Positions 8,388 to 15,868 of a stretch of 21,201 nt of DNA are shown here, one piece after another. Source of the stretch: DASQPR01 sp035713725 (GTDB lineage Bacteria > Actinomycetota > Actinomycetes > Mycobacteriales > Micromonosporaceae); contig DASTMZ010000212.1 of assembly GCA_035713725.1 (NCBI GenBank), positions 1 through 21,201 on the forward strand, read 5' to 3'. Within the stretch, counting starts at the first letter, position 1. Each line of letters starts with the position of its first letter. The position numbers and the translations under genes were made by a program. The notes under the pieces are model-generated. The model was not told where the DNA came from. It did not search any database and worked only from the letters and a program-made list of their open reading frames with translations.

Positions 8388-8582
8388 ATGATGGTCGATC
8401 CTCAGGTCCAGGCACTTCGCGACCTGCTCCGCGCTGACCACGAAGCATGGGTCGCCGAGATCCGGGCGTGGGCGGACGAGGCAGCCGCGGCCGGCGACCT
8501 GGAGCGTCAGCGTCGGCACCTAGCGCACGTGGCCCGGCTCAGGGCGATGCGCTATCCGTGGGAACATTCGTCGGCGGCCTGA
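8388..8582 (+). CDS. Small hypothetical protein, paralogue of the 64-residue protein at 13707-13901
   Basis: This is a 64-residue charged, probably all-helical protein of unknown function. The start is ATG 8388, with a second ATG directly after it; a strong AGGAGGGGA site lies 4 bases upstream. A TAGCGT hexamer at 8357-8362 could be its -10 box. It aligns without gaps over its full length with the minus-strand protein at 13707-13901. The shared blocks include RADHE, RxWAxEA, ARLxAM and PWE, with 32 of 64 residues identical. Conservation between the two copies is good evidence that both are real genes. The frame is also open upstream to 8103, but the ribosome site and the paralogue length fix this start. 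No signal peptide or membrane segment is seen. It reads in the same direction as the SARP gene 130 nt downstream. Confidence 0.8.
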   Translation: MMVDPQVQALRDLLRADHEAWVAEIRAWADEAAAAGDLERQRRHLAHVARLRAMRYPWEHSSAA

Positions 8583-8712
8583 CACGCGGCCACGAACTCA
8601 ACCCTCGCCTGCGGCAAGATCACAAACTTCCGTCGCCACGACGGCCGTCAGCGCTATTCGGCGCCGCTCATCGGTCAAGAGCCGATCAGTCGCCCATGGC
8701 AAAATCGGCGAA

Positions 8713-11700
8713 GTGCAGATCGGGATGCTCGGACCATTCGAGGTTCGTACGGATGACGGCGCCCTCGCCGACGTACCGGGCGCTCGATTGCGGGCGTTGT
8801 TGATCGCACTTGCACTCGAACCGGGTCACGCAGTCCCGAAAGCGACACTCGTCGACTGGATCTGGGGCGAGCAACCACCTGTCGACGCAGCAAATGCGTT
8901 GCAACGTCTGGTTTCCCGACTTCGGAAGGCACTGCCGGACGGATCGGTCGAGGGTCAGCCGGACGGCTACCGGCTCACCGTGGACCCCGATGCTGTCGAC
9001 GCCGTACGGTTCGAACGCCTCGTCGGCCAGGCCCGCGATGACGAAAACCCCCAGCGCGTCGAGCGACTCCGCGAGGCGCTCGCGTTGTGGCGGGGTGCCG
9101 CGATGCAGGACGTCGGTTTGCAGGACAGCGCTGCGTTCGACGCCGCGGTCACTCGGCTCGACGGGATACGCCTTGCTGCTATGGAGGATCGGTTCGACGC
9201 GGAGCTTGGTCTCAGCCACGGAGCGGAACTGGTCACGGAGCTGACCGACTTGGTAGCCGCCCATCCGACACGAGAACGGCTTGTCGCCGCGTTGATGCGT
9301 GCGCTCGTCGCGACCGGTCGCGACTCCGAGGCACTGCTTGCGTACCAGCGCACCAGACAGATCTTGGCCGACGAGCTTGGCGTCGATCCCGCACCGGAGC
9401 TGTCCGAATTGCACGTCGCGCTGCTGCGGGGCGAGGTGGGTCGACGGGAGGCGAACCGGACGACCAACCTGCGCGCCGAACTCACCAGCTTTGTCGGCAA
9501 GGCGGCGGATGTCGTCGGGCTCCGCGAGCTCGTCGCTGGTCACCGGCTCACCACCGTGATCGGTCCGGGTGGCGTTGGGAAGACCAGATTGGCCACCGAG
9601 ACCGCGCGTACGCTGCTCGACGACCTGCCGGACGGCGCCTGGCTGGTCGAACTCGCTGCGATCGGATCCGACCCATCGCCCGCGGCCGAACGCGCGGGCG
9701 CTGACGTGGCGCAGGCGACGCTCGCCGCGCTCCGACTGCGGGACGCGCTGCTCGGCGACGCGCCGGACGCAGACCCGACGGATCGCGTCATCGCCGCGCT
9801 TCGCGAGCGGCAGGCATTGCTGATCCTGGACAACTGCGAGCACGTGATCGAGTCCGCGGCGACGTTCGCCTTTCGGGTGCTCGGAGAGTGCCGGCGCCTG
9901 CGGATCCTTGCGACCAGCCGGGAACCGTTGCGCATCACCGGCGAGGCACTGTGGCCGGTCGCGCCGTTGGTGCTGCCCGCGGAAGGCGCCGCACCCGAGG
10001 CGATCGAGTCCGCACCGGCGATCCGGCTGCTGCAGGACCGGGCCAGCGCGGTGCGCCAGGACCTGCCGACCGACGCCCACACGTTGGCCACCATGGCGCG
10101 CATCTGCCGGGCAATGGACGGTGTGCCACTAGCCATCGAACTCGCCGCGGCCCGGTTGCGCACCATGTCTCTTGACCAGCTCGCGAACCGGCTCGACGAC
10201 CGGTTCCGGCTGCTCACCGGCGGCAGCCGGACCGCCCTGCCACGGCACCGAACTTTGCGTGCGGTGATCGACTGGAGCTGGGAGCCGCTCACCGATGCCG
10301 AACGGACCGTCCTACGCAGGCTGTCGGTGTTCGCCGGCGGAGCGAGTTTGGAGGCGGCCGAGCGGGTCTGCGCGGGCGATGCGGTCGAGCCGGGTCAGGT
10401 GCTCGAGTTGCTCACCGCGCTGACCGAGAAGTCGCTGGTGGTCACCGTCGACGACGGCGCGCCGCGATATCGGATGCTCGGCACCATCAAGGAATACTCC
10501 GGCCAGCGTCTCGCCGAGGCGGGGGAAACGGATCTGACGCGGCGGGCACATCTGGCGTACTTCACCGAACTCGCCGAGATCGCGGACGCGCACCTTCGCC
10601 GTACCGAGCAATTGGAGTGGCTTGCAAGGCTTGAAGCCGAGCACGACAACATCGGTGCGGCGATGCGCGGTGCCCTCGCGGCAGGCGACGCCGCCGGAGC
10701 GATGCAGCTCGCGGCGACCGCCGCCTGGTACTGGTGGCTCGGTGGGCACAAGGCCGAGGGCAACGAACTGATCATCGCGGCCACCGCGGTGCCCGGCGAG
10801 GTCGCGGACGACATCCGGGCCGTGGTCTACGCCTTCGTCACGATGTTCGTGACGGCCGGGCGAAGCGATCAGTATCAGGCCGCCGACTGGATCCACCAGG
10901 CCTACGAAATCGGCCAGCGGGTTGCGGTCCGTCATCCGGCGCTGAAGTTCGTCACTTTGTGGGAGCGCTTGTTCCAGGCGCCGGAGGCGTTCACGTCGGC
11001 GTTTCAACCGCTGCTCGACGACGCGGACCCATGGGTACGCGCCCTGGCCCGGCTGCAGCTTGCCAAGATGCGCATCGCGTTCGGCGACGGCGGACGAGAT
11101 GTGGACACAGATCTCGCTACGGCTCTCACCGAGTTTGGCGCGCTCGGCGAGCGGTGGGGAATTTCGTTCGCCCTGACCGAGCTGGCGAATCGCATCGCCA
11201 TGCGCGGCGAGTTCGCCGCTGCGTGCGACCACTACGAGCAGGCGATCGCGGTCGTCACCGAGGTCGGCGCCATCGACGACGTGGTGCCGATGCGTTCACG
11301 GCAGGCCCAGCTCTACTGGCTGTTGGGCGATGCGGAGGCGAGCGCGGCGGCGATGGCCGAGGCACAGCGGTTCGCGGAACGGGTTGCCTGGCCGGATGCG
11401 CTGGCCGAGCTGGCGCTGTCGAAGGCGGACCTCGCGCGCTGGAGCGGCGACGCCGAGCAGGTATACCGGCAACTCGACATCGCGACCGCGATCCTGGGCG
11501 ACAAGGCAACCCGCGCCAACGTCCGCGCGGTAATACAGGACCTGCTCGGCTACGTTGCCGAGGATCTCGGCGAGGCCCGCGAACGCCGCGTCGCGGCGTT
11601 TCAAGCAGCTTCCGAAGCCGGGTACGCGCCTCTGGTCGCCCAAATCCTCGTCGGCATCGCGGATCTGGCGCTGCGCGACCAACAGGACGAGCAGGCCGCG

Positions 11701-11877
11701 CGGCTACTCGCGGCGAGCGAGAGCGTCCGCGGCCTGCCGGATCGCTCCCAACCGGACGCCGCCCGAATCGAGCAGACCGTGCGGCGTCGCCTCGGTGACA
11801 CGCGGTTCACCGAGGCGACGCAGCTAGGCGCAAACGCAGACTGGCGCGAGTTGGTCGCGGTCACGCTCGCTTGTTGA
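8713..11877 (+). CDS. SARP/AfsR-family transcriptional regulator with BTAD, NB-ARC-type ATPase and TPR-like regions
   Basis: This 1054-residue protein opens with MQIGMLGPFEV, the usual start of SARP regulators. An OmpR-type winged helix covers roughly 1-95 (LVSRLRKALPDG, DGYRLTVDP), and a bacterial transcriptional activation domain covers ~98-240, ending ELGVDPAPELSELH. A STAND ATPase module follows, with Walker A GPGGVGKT (284-291), Walker B LLILDNCEHV (369-378) and an ATSREPLRITGE segment (400-411). The C-terminal ~450 residues are alanine-rich helical repeats of TPR character. The GTG start at 8713 is chosen because it begins the SARP domain directly; its ribosome site is weak. Such proteins activate nearby biosynthetic or export genes on ligand sensing or phosphorylation. 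The convergent DrrAB-like exporter is a plausible target, though not proven. Its 3' end overlaps the exporter permease gene by 17 bp on the opposite strand. Confidence 0.9.
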   Translation: MQIGMLGPFEVRTDDGALADVPGARLRALLIALALEPGHAVPKATLVDWIWGEQPPVDAANALQRLVSRLRKALPDGSVEGQPDGYRLTVDPDAVDAVRFERLVGQARDDENPQRVERLREALALWRGAAMQDVGLQDSAAFDAAVTRLDGIRLAAMEDRFDAELGLSHGAELVTELTDLVAAHPTRERLVAALMRALVATGRDSEALLAYQRTRQILADELGVDPAPELSELHVALLRGEVGRREANRTTNLRAELTSFVGKAADVVGLRELVAGHRLTTVIGPGGVGKTRLATETARTLLDDLPDGAWLVELAAIGSDPSPAAERAGADVAQATLAALRLRDALLGDAPDADPTDRVIAALRERQALLILDNCEHVIESAATFAFRVLGECRRLRILATSREPLRITGEALWPVAPLVLPAEGAAPEAIESAPAIRLLQDRASAVRQDLPTDAHTLATMARICRAMDGVPLAIELAAARLRTMSLDQLANRLDDRFRLLTGGSRTALPRHRTLRAVIDWSWEPLTDAERTVLRRLSVFAGGASLEAAERVCAGDAVEPGQVLELLTALTEKSLVVTVDDGAPRYRMLGTIKEYSGQRLAEAGETDLTRRAHLAYFTELAEIADAHLRRTEQLEWLARLEAEHDNIGAAMRGALAAGDAAGAMQLAATAAWYWWLGGHKAEGNELIIAATAVPGEVADDIRAVVYAFVTMFVTAGRSDQYQAADWIHQAYEIGQRVAVRHPALKFVTLWERLFQAPEAFTSAFQPLLDDADPWVRALARLQLAKMRIAFGDGGRDVDTDLATALTEFGALGERWGISFALTELANRIAMRGEFAAACDHYEQAIAVVTEVGAIDDVVPMRSRQAQLYWLLGDAEASAAAMAEAQRFAERVAWPDALAELALSKADLARWSGDAEQVYRQLDIATAILGDKATRANVRAVIQDLLGYVAEDLGEARERRVAAFQAASEAGYAPLVAQILVGIADLALRDQQDEQAARLLAASESVRGLPDRSQPDAARIEQTVRRRLGDTRFTEATQLGANADWRELVAVTLAC

Positions 11878-12604
11878 ACGTCGAACGCGCCCACAGGTAG
11901 CCCACCAATGCAATACCGACGCACCACGCGATCGCGGCGAGCGCGTTGTGACCGGCCGGTGCGCCGGTGAGGAGCCCCCGCAGGGTCTCGATGATCGGCG
12001 TGAACGGCTGGTACTCCGCGAATTGCCGGACGCCGGACCCCATCTTGTCCGCCGGCACGATCGCGCTGCTGAAGAACGGCAGCAGGACCAGTGGTACGGC
12101 AGCGAGGCCGGCCGTCTCCGGAGACTTCGCGGCCAACCCGAGCGCGACCGTGAGCCAGCCGGCCGCGAATCCGAGCAGCACGACAATGCCGATCACACCG
12201 AGCCAGTCGAGGAAGCTCGCCGACGGGCTGAACCCCAGCGCAAACGCCACCCCGATGATCGCCCCGATGGCCAGCAGGTTGGTCAGCACGCTCGCGATGA
12301 CGTGACCGGTCAACATCGCGCTGCGGGGTACGTCCATGACCTTGAACCGGTTGATGATGCCCTTCGTCATGTCGGAGTTCACCGACACCGCGGTGGCACT
12401 CAGCCCGTAGCAGACCGCCAGCAGGATCAGGCCTGGCGTCGCGTAGTCGACATAGTCGACGCCGACGTTGAAGGCGTCGCCGAGGACGTACACGAACATC
12501 CATAGCAGCAGGACCGGTAGCAGAACCGCGTTGAGCACCGTGGTCGGGTTCCGGGCGATGTGCTTGAAGTTGCGGCGCAACATCACCGTCGAGTGGGACT
12601 TCAT
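11861..12604 (-). CDS. ABC-2 type exporter permease, DrrB-like
   Basis: This 247-residue membrane protein has about six hydrophobic segments (VLLPVLLLWMFVYVL, GLILLAVCYGLSATAV, LLAIGAIIGVAFALGF, VIGIVVLLGFAAGWLTVALG, VPLVLLPFFSSAI and a C-terminal AIAWCVGIALVGYLWA). The EYQPFTPIIETLRGLLTG segment is typical of daunorubicin-resistance-type DrrB permeases. It forms the transmembrane half of an exporter with the ATPase gene immediately upstream. The ATG overlaps the ATPase stop (ATGA), so the two are coupled. The substrate is unknown; lipophilic antibiotics are usual for this family. No biosynthetic genes are visible nearby, so self-resistance versus general efflux cannot be decided. The gene end runs into the convergent SARP gene. 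Confidence 0.92.
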   Translation of the reverse strand: MKSHSTVMLRRNFKHIARNPTTVLNAVLLPVLLLWMFVYVLGDAFNVGVDYVDYATPGLILLAVCYGLSATAVSVNSDMTKGIINRFKVMDVPRSAMLTGHVIASVLTNLLAIGAIIGVAFALGFSPSASFLDWLGVIGIVVLLGFAAGWLTVALGLAAKSPETAGLAAVPLVLLPFFSSAIVPADKMGSGVRQFAEYQPFTPIIETLRGLLTGAPAGHNALAAIAWCVGIALVGYLWARSTFNKRA

Positions 12605-13542
12605 TTCGCGGCCACCTCCGTGTCGTGGCCCGTCAGGGCAAGGAAAACGTCGTCGAGATCCGGCGTGTGTACGGTGAGCTCGTCGGCGCGCAGCGAATAC
12701 TCGTCAAGCCTGTCCAGCACCGCCCGCAACGACTTGGTACCGCCGTCGCTCGGCACTTGCAGGGTCAGTGCTTCGTTGTCGCGCGTACCGCCGGTAAGGA
12801 TCTGGGCGGCCGCGTCGAGTTCGGCGGCGGTGGTGAACCGCAGCCGGACATGCGTGCCGGGGATCTGACGCTTGAGCTCGTCGGGCGTGCCCTGGGCCAC
12901 CAGGCGGCCCTGATCGAGCACCGCGATCCGGTCGGCGAGCTGATCGGCTTCGTCGAGCTGCTGGGTGGTGAGGAAGATGGTCACGCCATCGGCCACCAGC
13001 TCACGAATGATCGACCACATGGTGCGACGGCTACGCGGGTCCAGACCCGTCGTCGGCTCGTCCAGGAAGATGATGCGCGGGTTGCCGACGAGCGTCATCG
13101 CCAGATCGAGCTTGCGGCGCATGCCACCGGAGTAGGTGGATACGAGCTTCTGCGCGGACTCGACCAGATCGAACCGTTCCAGCAGCTCGGTGATGGTCCG
13201 CTTGCCCTCCTTGGCGGGCACCGGGCTCAGATCCACCATCAGCTGGAGGTTCTCTTGCCCGGTCAGCAGCTCGTCCACGGCCGCGAACTGACCGGTGACG
13301 CCGATCGCCGCGCGCACCGCCTTCGCTTCGGTCACGACGTCGTGCCCGGCGACTCGCACCGTCCCGCCGTCGGCCTTCATGAGCGTGGTGAGCACGTTGA
13401 CCGTGGTCGTCTTGCCCGCCCCGTTCGGGCCAAGCAGAGAGAAGATCGTGCCGGTGGGAACGTCCAGATCGATGCCGTTGAGCACGATCTTGTTCCCGAA
13501 GGCCTTTCGCAGTCCGGAGACCGCAATCGCTGAACTGTTCAT
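12601..13542 (-). CDS. ABC exporter ATP-binding protein, DrrA-like
   Basis: This 313-residue ATPase has Walker A GPNGAGKT (38-45), signature YSGGMRRKLDLA (137-148), Walker B IIFLDEPTTGLDP (157-169), and the DrrA-type C-terminal extension with a DLDDVFLALTG element. It powers the permease encoded downstream. The start is ATG 13542, beginning MNSSAIAVSGLRKAFG; the frame stays open to 13731, but that extension is not family-like. No ribosome site precedes the ATG. A GATAGT hexamer ends 7 nt before it, so the mRNA may be leaderless. A TGTCA-N17-TGACA inverted repeat (13567-13593) lies just upstream and could bind a regulator of the exporter. Confidence 0.92.
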   Translation of the reverse strand: MNSSAIAVSGLRKAFGNKIVLNGIDLDVPTGTIFSLLGPNGAGKTTTVNVLTTLMKADGGTVRVAGHDVVTEAKAVRAAIGVTGQFAAVDELLTGQENLQLMVDLSPVPAKEGKRTITELLERFDLVESAQKLVSTYSGGMRRKLDLAMTLVGNPRIIFLDEPTTGLDPRSRRTMWSIIRELVADGVTIFLTTQQLDEADQLADRIAVLDQGRLVAQGTPDELKRQIPGTHVRLRFTTAAELDAAAQILTGGTRDNEALTLQVPSDGGTKSLRAVLDRLDEYSLRADELTVHTPDLDDVFLALTGHDTEVAAK

Positions 13543-13657
13543 GCGGCCAACTATCGAGATCCGGCCTGTCACGGATCCGCCACGGCGCTGACACGACCTC
13601 AGACACGGCGGGCTTGCCCCATTCGCCGATCGCCAGGTCGGCCGCGACCAGCAAATC

Positions 13658-13704
13658 CCCTCGCTCGTGTGAAGAGCGAGAGGGTCACTCTTCATTCGCG
13701 AGGG
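13658..13704 (-). terminator. Two-part hairpin, probable terminator of the small-protein operon
   Basis: Read on the minus strand, three bases after the stop codon of the 64-residue gene, CCCTCGC pairs with GCGAGGG as an outer 7-bp stem. TGAAGAG pairs with CTCTTCA as an inner 7-bp stem, with a small internal loop between them. A third arm (CTCGCTC at 13660-13666 with GAGCGAG at 13674-13680, plus strand) overlaps both stems and could form an alternative fold. There is no T-run after it, as is common for actinobacterial terminators. It also lies upstream of the exporter operon, so an attenuator is possible. Confidence 0.6.
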
Positions 13705-13706
13705 CG

Positions 13707-13901
13707 TCAGGCCGCGCGCGACCTCTCCCACGGCTTCTCCATGGCCTCGAGCCGGGCCAGGTGGTCACGGTGCTGCCGGGCAGCCGCCGTCCAGCCGTTG
13801 GTCTCGGCCTCCTCGGCCCAGCCGCGCACCTGGGCAACGTATTCCTCGTGATCGGCCCGCATCGCGGCGTGCAGCATGGCGACGTGCTCGTCGACGGTCA
13901 T
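13707..13901 (-). CDS. Small hypothetical protein, paralogue of the 64-residue protein at 8388-8582
   Basis: This is a 64-residue charged helical protein beginning MTVDEHVAMLHAAMRADHEE and ending PWERSRAA. It is 50% identical without gaps to the plus-strand protein at 8388-8582. Its ATG overlaps the stop of the 58-residue gene upstream (ATGA), and a GGAGG site (13911-13915) lies 9 bases before it, so the two are co-translated. A two-part hairpin follows the stop directly. The function is unknown. The equal length and the conserved RADHE, RGWAEEAE and PWE blocks suggest a dedicated small-protein family, not a chance reading frame. Confidence 0.8.
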   Translation of the reverse strand: MTVDEHVAMLHAAMRADHEEYVAQVRGWAEEAETNGWTAAARQHRDHLARLEAMEKPWERSRAA

Positions 13902-14074
13902 CGCCGTTCACCTCCCAACCGCTCGTCCAGGCGTCCGAGGTCATATTGCGTGTCTTCGACCCGCCGCCGGTAAAACTCCAGCCCTGCCTCGTACTGCGCT
14001 ACGACCTCCCGGTCGCGGACCAGCCGTGTGCTCAGCTCGATTCGACGAAACTCGTCCGCTTCTCGGCTGTCCAC
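13898..14074 (-). CDS. Small hypothetical coiled-coil protein, partner of the downstream 64-residue protein
   Basis: This is a 58-residue, strongly charged and probably all-helical protein (ADEFRRIELSTRLVRDREVV, then EFYRRRVEDTQYDLGRLDER). I do not recognise the family. The proposed start is GTG 14074. The frame is open further upstream to 14338, but that would run across the tRNA gene and its terminator, so it is rejected. No ribosome site precedes the GTG; a TACGCT hexamer ends 6 nt before it, which would suit a leaderless transcript. The stop overlaps the ATG of the downstream gene, implying a two-gene operon and perhaps a two-protein complex. Confidence 0.6.
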   Translation of the reverse strand: MDSREADEFRRIELSTRLVRDREVVAQYEAGLEFYRRRVEDTQYDLGRLDERLGGERR

Positions 14075-14080
14075 ACCGAC

Positions 14081-14086
14081 AGCGTA
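14081..14086 (-). promoter_or_regulatory. Candidate -10 box for a leaderless transcript of the small-protein operon
   Basis: The minus strand reads TACGCT (TAnnnT) six bases before the GTG at 14074. That spacing puts the transcription start at or next to the start codon. No clear -35 box is visible. Confidence 0.3.
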
Positions 14087-14226
14087 GGCGCCCGTGTGAC
14101 AGATCAGGCGAGGGCTCGTCGCGGGCCATTGGTCACGACGAACGCGGCTGATCCGTGACGGCGGCGGGTTACATCGCGCCCAAGCCGAGCCGGCGTGCCG
14201 CTGCACATTGCCGCGCGCAAGATCGG

Positions 14227-14257
14227 AAAAGGCCACCTCCGCGATTGGGAGATGGCC
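14227..14257 (-). terminator. Intrinsic terminator of the tRNA-Ala gene
   Basis: On the minus strand, 13 nt after the tRNA 3' end, GGCCA-T-CTCC pairs across a short loop with GGAG-G-TGGCC. TTTTCC follows at once. The stem with one mismatch plus T-run is a textbook rho-independent terminator. Confidence 0.85.
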
Positions 14258-14270
14258 TCTGAACTCGGTG

Positions 14271-14344
14271 TGGAGTTGAGGGGATTTGAACCCCTGACCC
14301 CCTCGATGCGAACGAGGTGCGCTACCAGGCTGCGCCACAACCCC
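14271..14344 (-). tRNA. tRNA-Ala, anticodon CGC
   Basis: The minus strand folds as a complete cloverleaf. The acceptor stem is GGGGTTG with CAACTCC, including the G3:U70 wobble pair that identifies alanine tRNAs. The D-arm is GCGCAGCCTGGTAGCGC. The anticodon stem CCTCG/CGAGG encloses TTCGCAT, giving anticodon CGC (plus-strand 14308-14310), which reads GCG. The T-arm is GGGGTTCAAATCCCC. The discriminator is A, and CCA is not encoded. It is 74 nt long, with its own terminator downstream. Confidence 0.95.
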
Positions 14345-14406
14345 GGGAGCAGGTCGCTCTTCGGCGAACTGACCGGCGATCAGATTAACAGGTAGCCATC
14401 GGCAGC

Positions 14407-14437
14407 GGCGAGTCGGTAAGCACGCCTCCCGCTCGCC
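14407..14437 (-). terminator. Weak inverted repeat downstream of sepX/glpR
   Basis: GGCGAG and CTCGCC form a 6-bp inverted repeat with a 19-nt loop, 34 nt after the sepX/glpR stop and before the tRNA. There is no T-run. It could end the sepX/glpR transcript, or be chance in GC-rich DNA. Confidence 0.25.
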
Positions 14438-14470
14438 TGATCAACCCGATCATGCGCCACTCGGGCACGC

Positions 14471-15610
14471 TCAGTCGTTCGCGACCCGCCGGTCCCATCC
14501 GCCGGTCTCGTACTGCCGGCCCCGCACCCGTACGCGTCGCTCCGGATCGAAGTCGACGTACCGCTGGGTCAGCTGTACGGCTTCGCGCTGGGCGGACGCT
14601 CGAGCGGCCGCAGCGCGGCGCAGCGCGTCCTTGCGGGCGGCCGCCCGCCGGGCCTGCTCCTCGCGGATCTCTGCCTGTACGGCCTCGACGACCGCTGCCC
14701 GTTCGGCCGCTGCACGGCGACGTCGCGCACCGACCAACGCCTCGTTTCGTAGATGTACGACATAGGCCACGAGCATCAATAGCGTGACCGCGAAACCGGT
14801 CCAGAATCCCGGGCTGACCGTGAACACACCAATCAGCTCGACGGTGTTGAACAGCACGAGGCTCGCCAGTACGCGCCGACGGCGACGCACCGCCGGGCTT
14901 TGCGGGACGCGCTGCGGCCGCGCGCCGCGCCGGTTGGTCGACCCGGTGCGGCGGCCGATCGCGACATCGCTCCGACGCGACGATGTTGCGCTGCGCGCTG
15001 GTGCCGAGCGCACGGCGACACGATCCGACTGACGTGGCTCAAGGTCCTCGTCGACCGGAGGCGACTCGCTGCCAGCCTCCAGCCAGGCCGGCGTCGCGGC
15101 GGCGCTCCAGAGCGACCCGGCGCCGTCGTCCAACCGACGCGACCCGGCGCCATCTTCCACCCGTGGCGACGGGGCGACCTCATCCAGCCGAACCGACGCT
15201 GCCACCTCACGGCGCGAGCTGCGTACCAGCCAGACCGCCCGGCGGATCGTCGCAGGCGATGTGCCGGCCGCCTCTGCGGATTCGTCCACGTCGTCGGCAA
15301 GCGACGAATCGCCGGCGAGCACCCAATCCGGCGCGAGCATGACCGGCACCGTCATCGTCTCTACGGTGGCCATCTGCCACCCGATGATCACCGGTGCGGC
15401 GCGTCCGATCGCCACCACGGGTCGGGGCGCGAACATCGGCCGAGGACCGGGCACGGTGCGTCGACGGCGGCGGCGATCCAACACCCGCGCCGTCGACTCC
15501 GCGCGCTCGGCCGCGAGACGTTCGGTCGCGTCGTACCGGCGAACCAGCGCGGGTGCGAGCGCGAGCAGCGCGGCGGCAGCGAGCACGGCGAGGAGCACCG
15601 AGGTCGGCAC
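14471..15610 (-). CDS. sepX: Divisome membrane protein SepX/GlpR-like
   Basis: This 379-residue protein has an N-terminal membrane segment (about 3-22) and a long, low-complexity, charged linker. A paired hydrophobic hairpin follows at ~247-264 and ~268-286 (VLASLVLFNTVELIGV, FAVTLLMLVAYVVHL). After it comes a basic, alanine-rich helical tail ending in YVDFDPERRVRVRGRQYETG. This layout and the locus (galU, moeA/glp, rimJ, this gene) match the actinobacterial SepX/GlpR family. That family binds the gephyrin-like Glp at the membrane and acts in septum formation. The start is GTG 15610, with GGGAGGGA just upstream. The linker contains a 9-residue near-repeat (VEDGAGSRR, LDDGAGSLW). A 258-nt gap separates it from the acetyltransferase gene; I see no gene or clear promoter in it. 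Confidence 0.75.
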   Translation of the reverse strand: MPTSVLLAVLAAAALLALAPALVRRYDATERLAAERAESTARVLDRRRRRRTVPGPRPMFAPRPVVAIGRAAPVIIGWQMATVETMTVPVMLAPDWVLAGDSSLADDVDESAEAAGTSPATIRRAVWLVRSSRREVAASVRLDEVAPSPRVEDGAGSRRLDDGAGSLWSAAATPAWLEAGSESPPVDEDLEPRQSDRVAVRSAPARSATSSRRSDVAIGRRTGSTNRRGARPQRVPQSPAVRRRRRVLASLVLFNTVELIGVFTVSPGFWTGFAVTLLMLVAYVVHLRNEALVGARRRRAAAERAAVVEAVQAEIREEQARRAAARKDALRRAAAARASAQREAVQLTQRYVDFDPERRVRVRGRQYETGGWDRRVAND

Positions 15611-15868
15611 CCCATCCCTCCCCGAACCGGCAGCTTGTCACGTGCATACCGGTGAAGCACATCAGCGCAATCCCGGCCAACCGAGGTTACGACCGGTTGT
15701 GCCGCATGCCCGGCATTCGCGCCGATGCACCGCGTGTCGGCGCTGATCAGCGCCTCGCGGACGCCGACCGCTGCCCGGACGGCGCGTCGGCGCCAAGACC
15801 CGCGGCCGCGCTCGGTCAGCGTCTCGAGCACGCCGCCGCGACGAAGGCGCGCGGCCGCGAAAGCAACG

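Noticed and set aside
8686..10080. Minus-strand open frame (464 codons) opposite the SARP gene
   Set aside because: The plus strand encodes clear SARP, activation and ATPase motifs; the minus frame has no family features.
13543..13731. N-terminal extension of the ABC ATPase
   Set aside because: It covers the hairpin and reaches into the end of the small-protein gene. The ATPase family begins at MNSSAIAVSGLRKAF.
14075..14338. N-terminal extension of the 58-residue protein to 14338
   Set aside because: It would translate through the tRNA-Ala gene and its terminator. The GTG at 14074 begins the charged helical protein.
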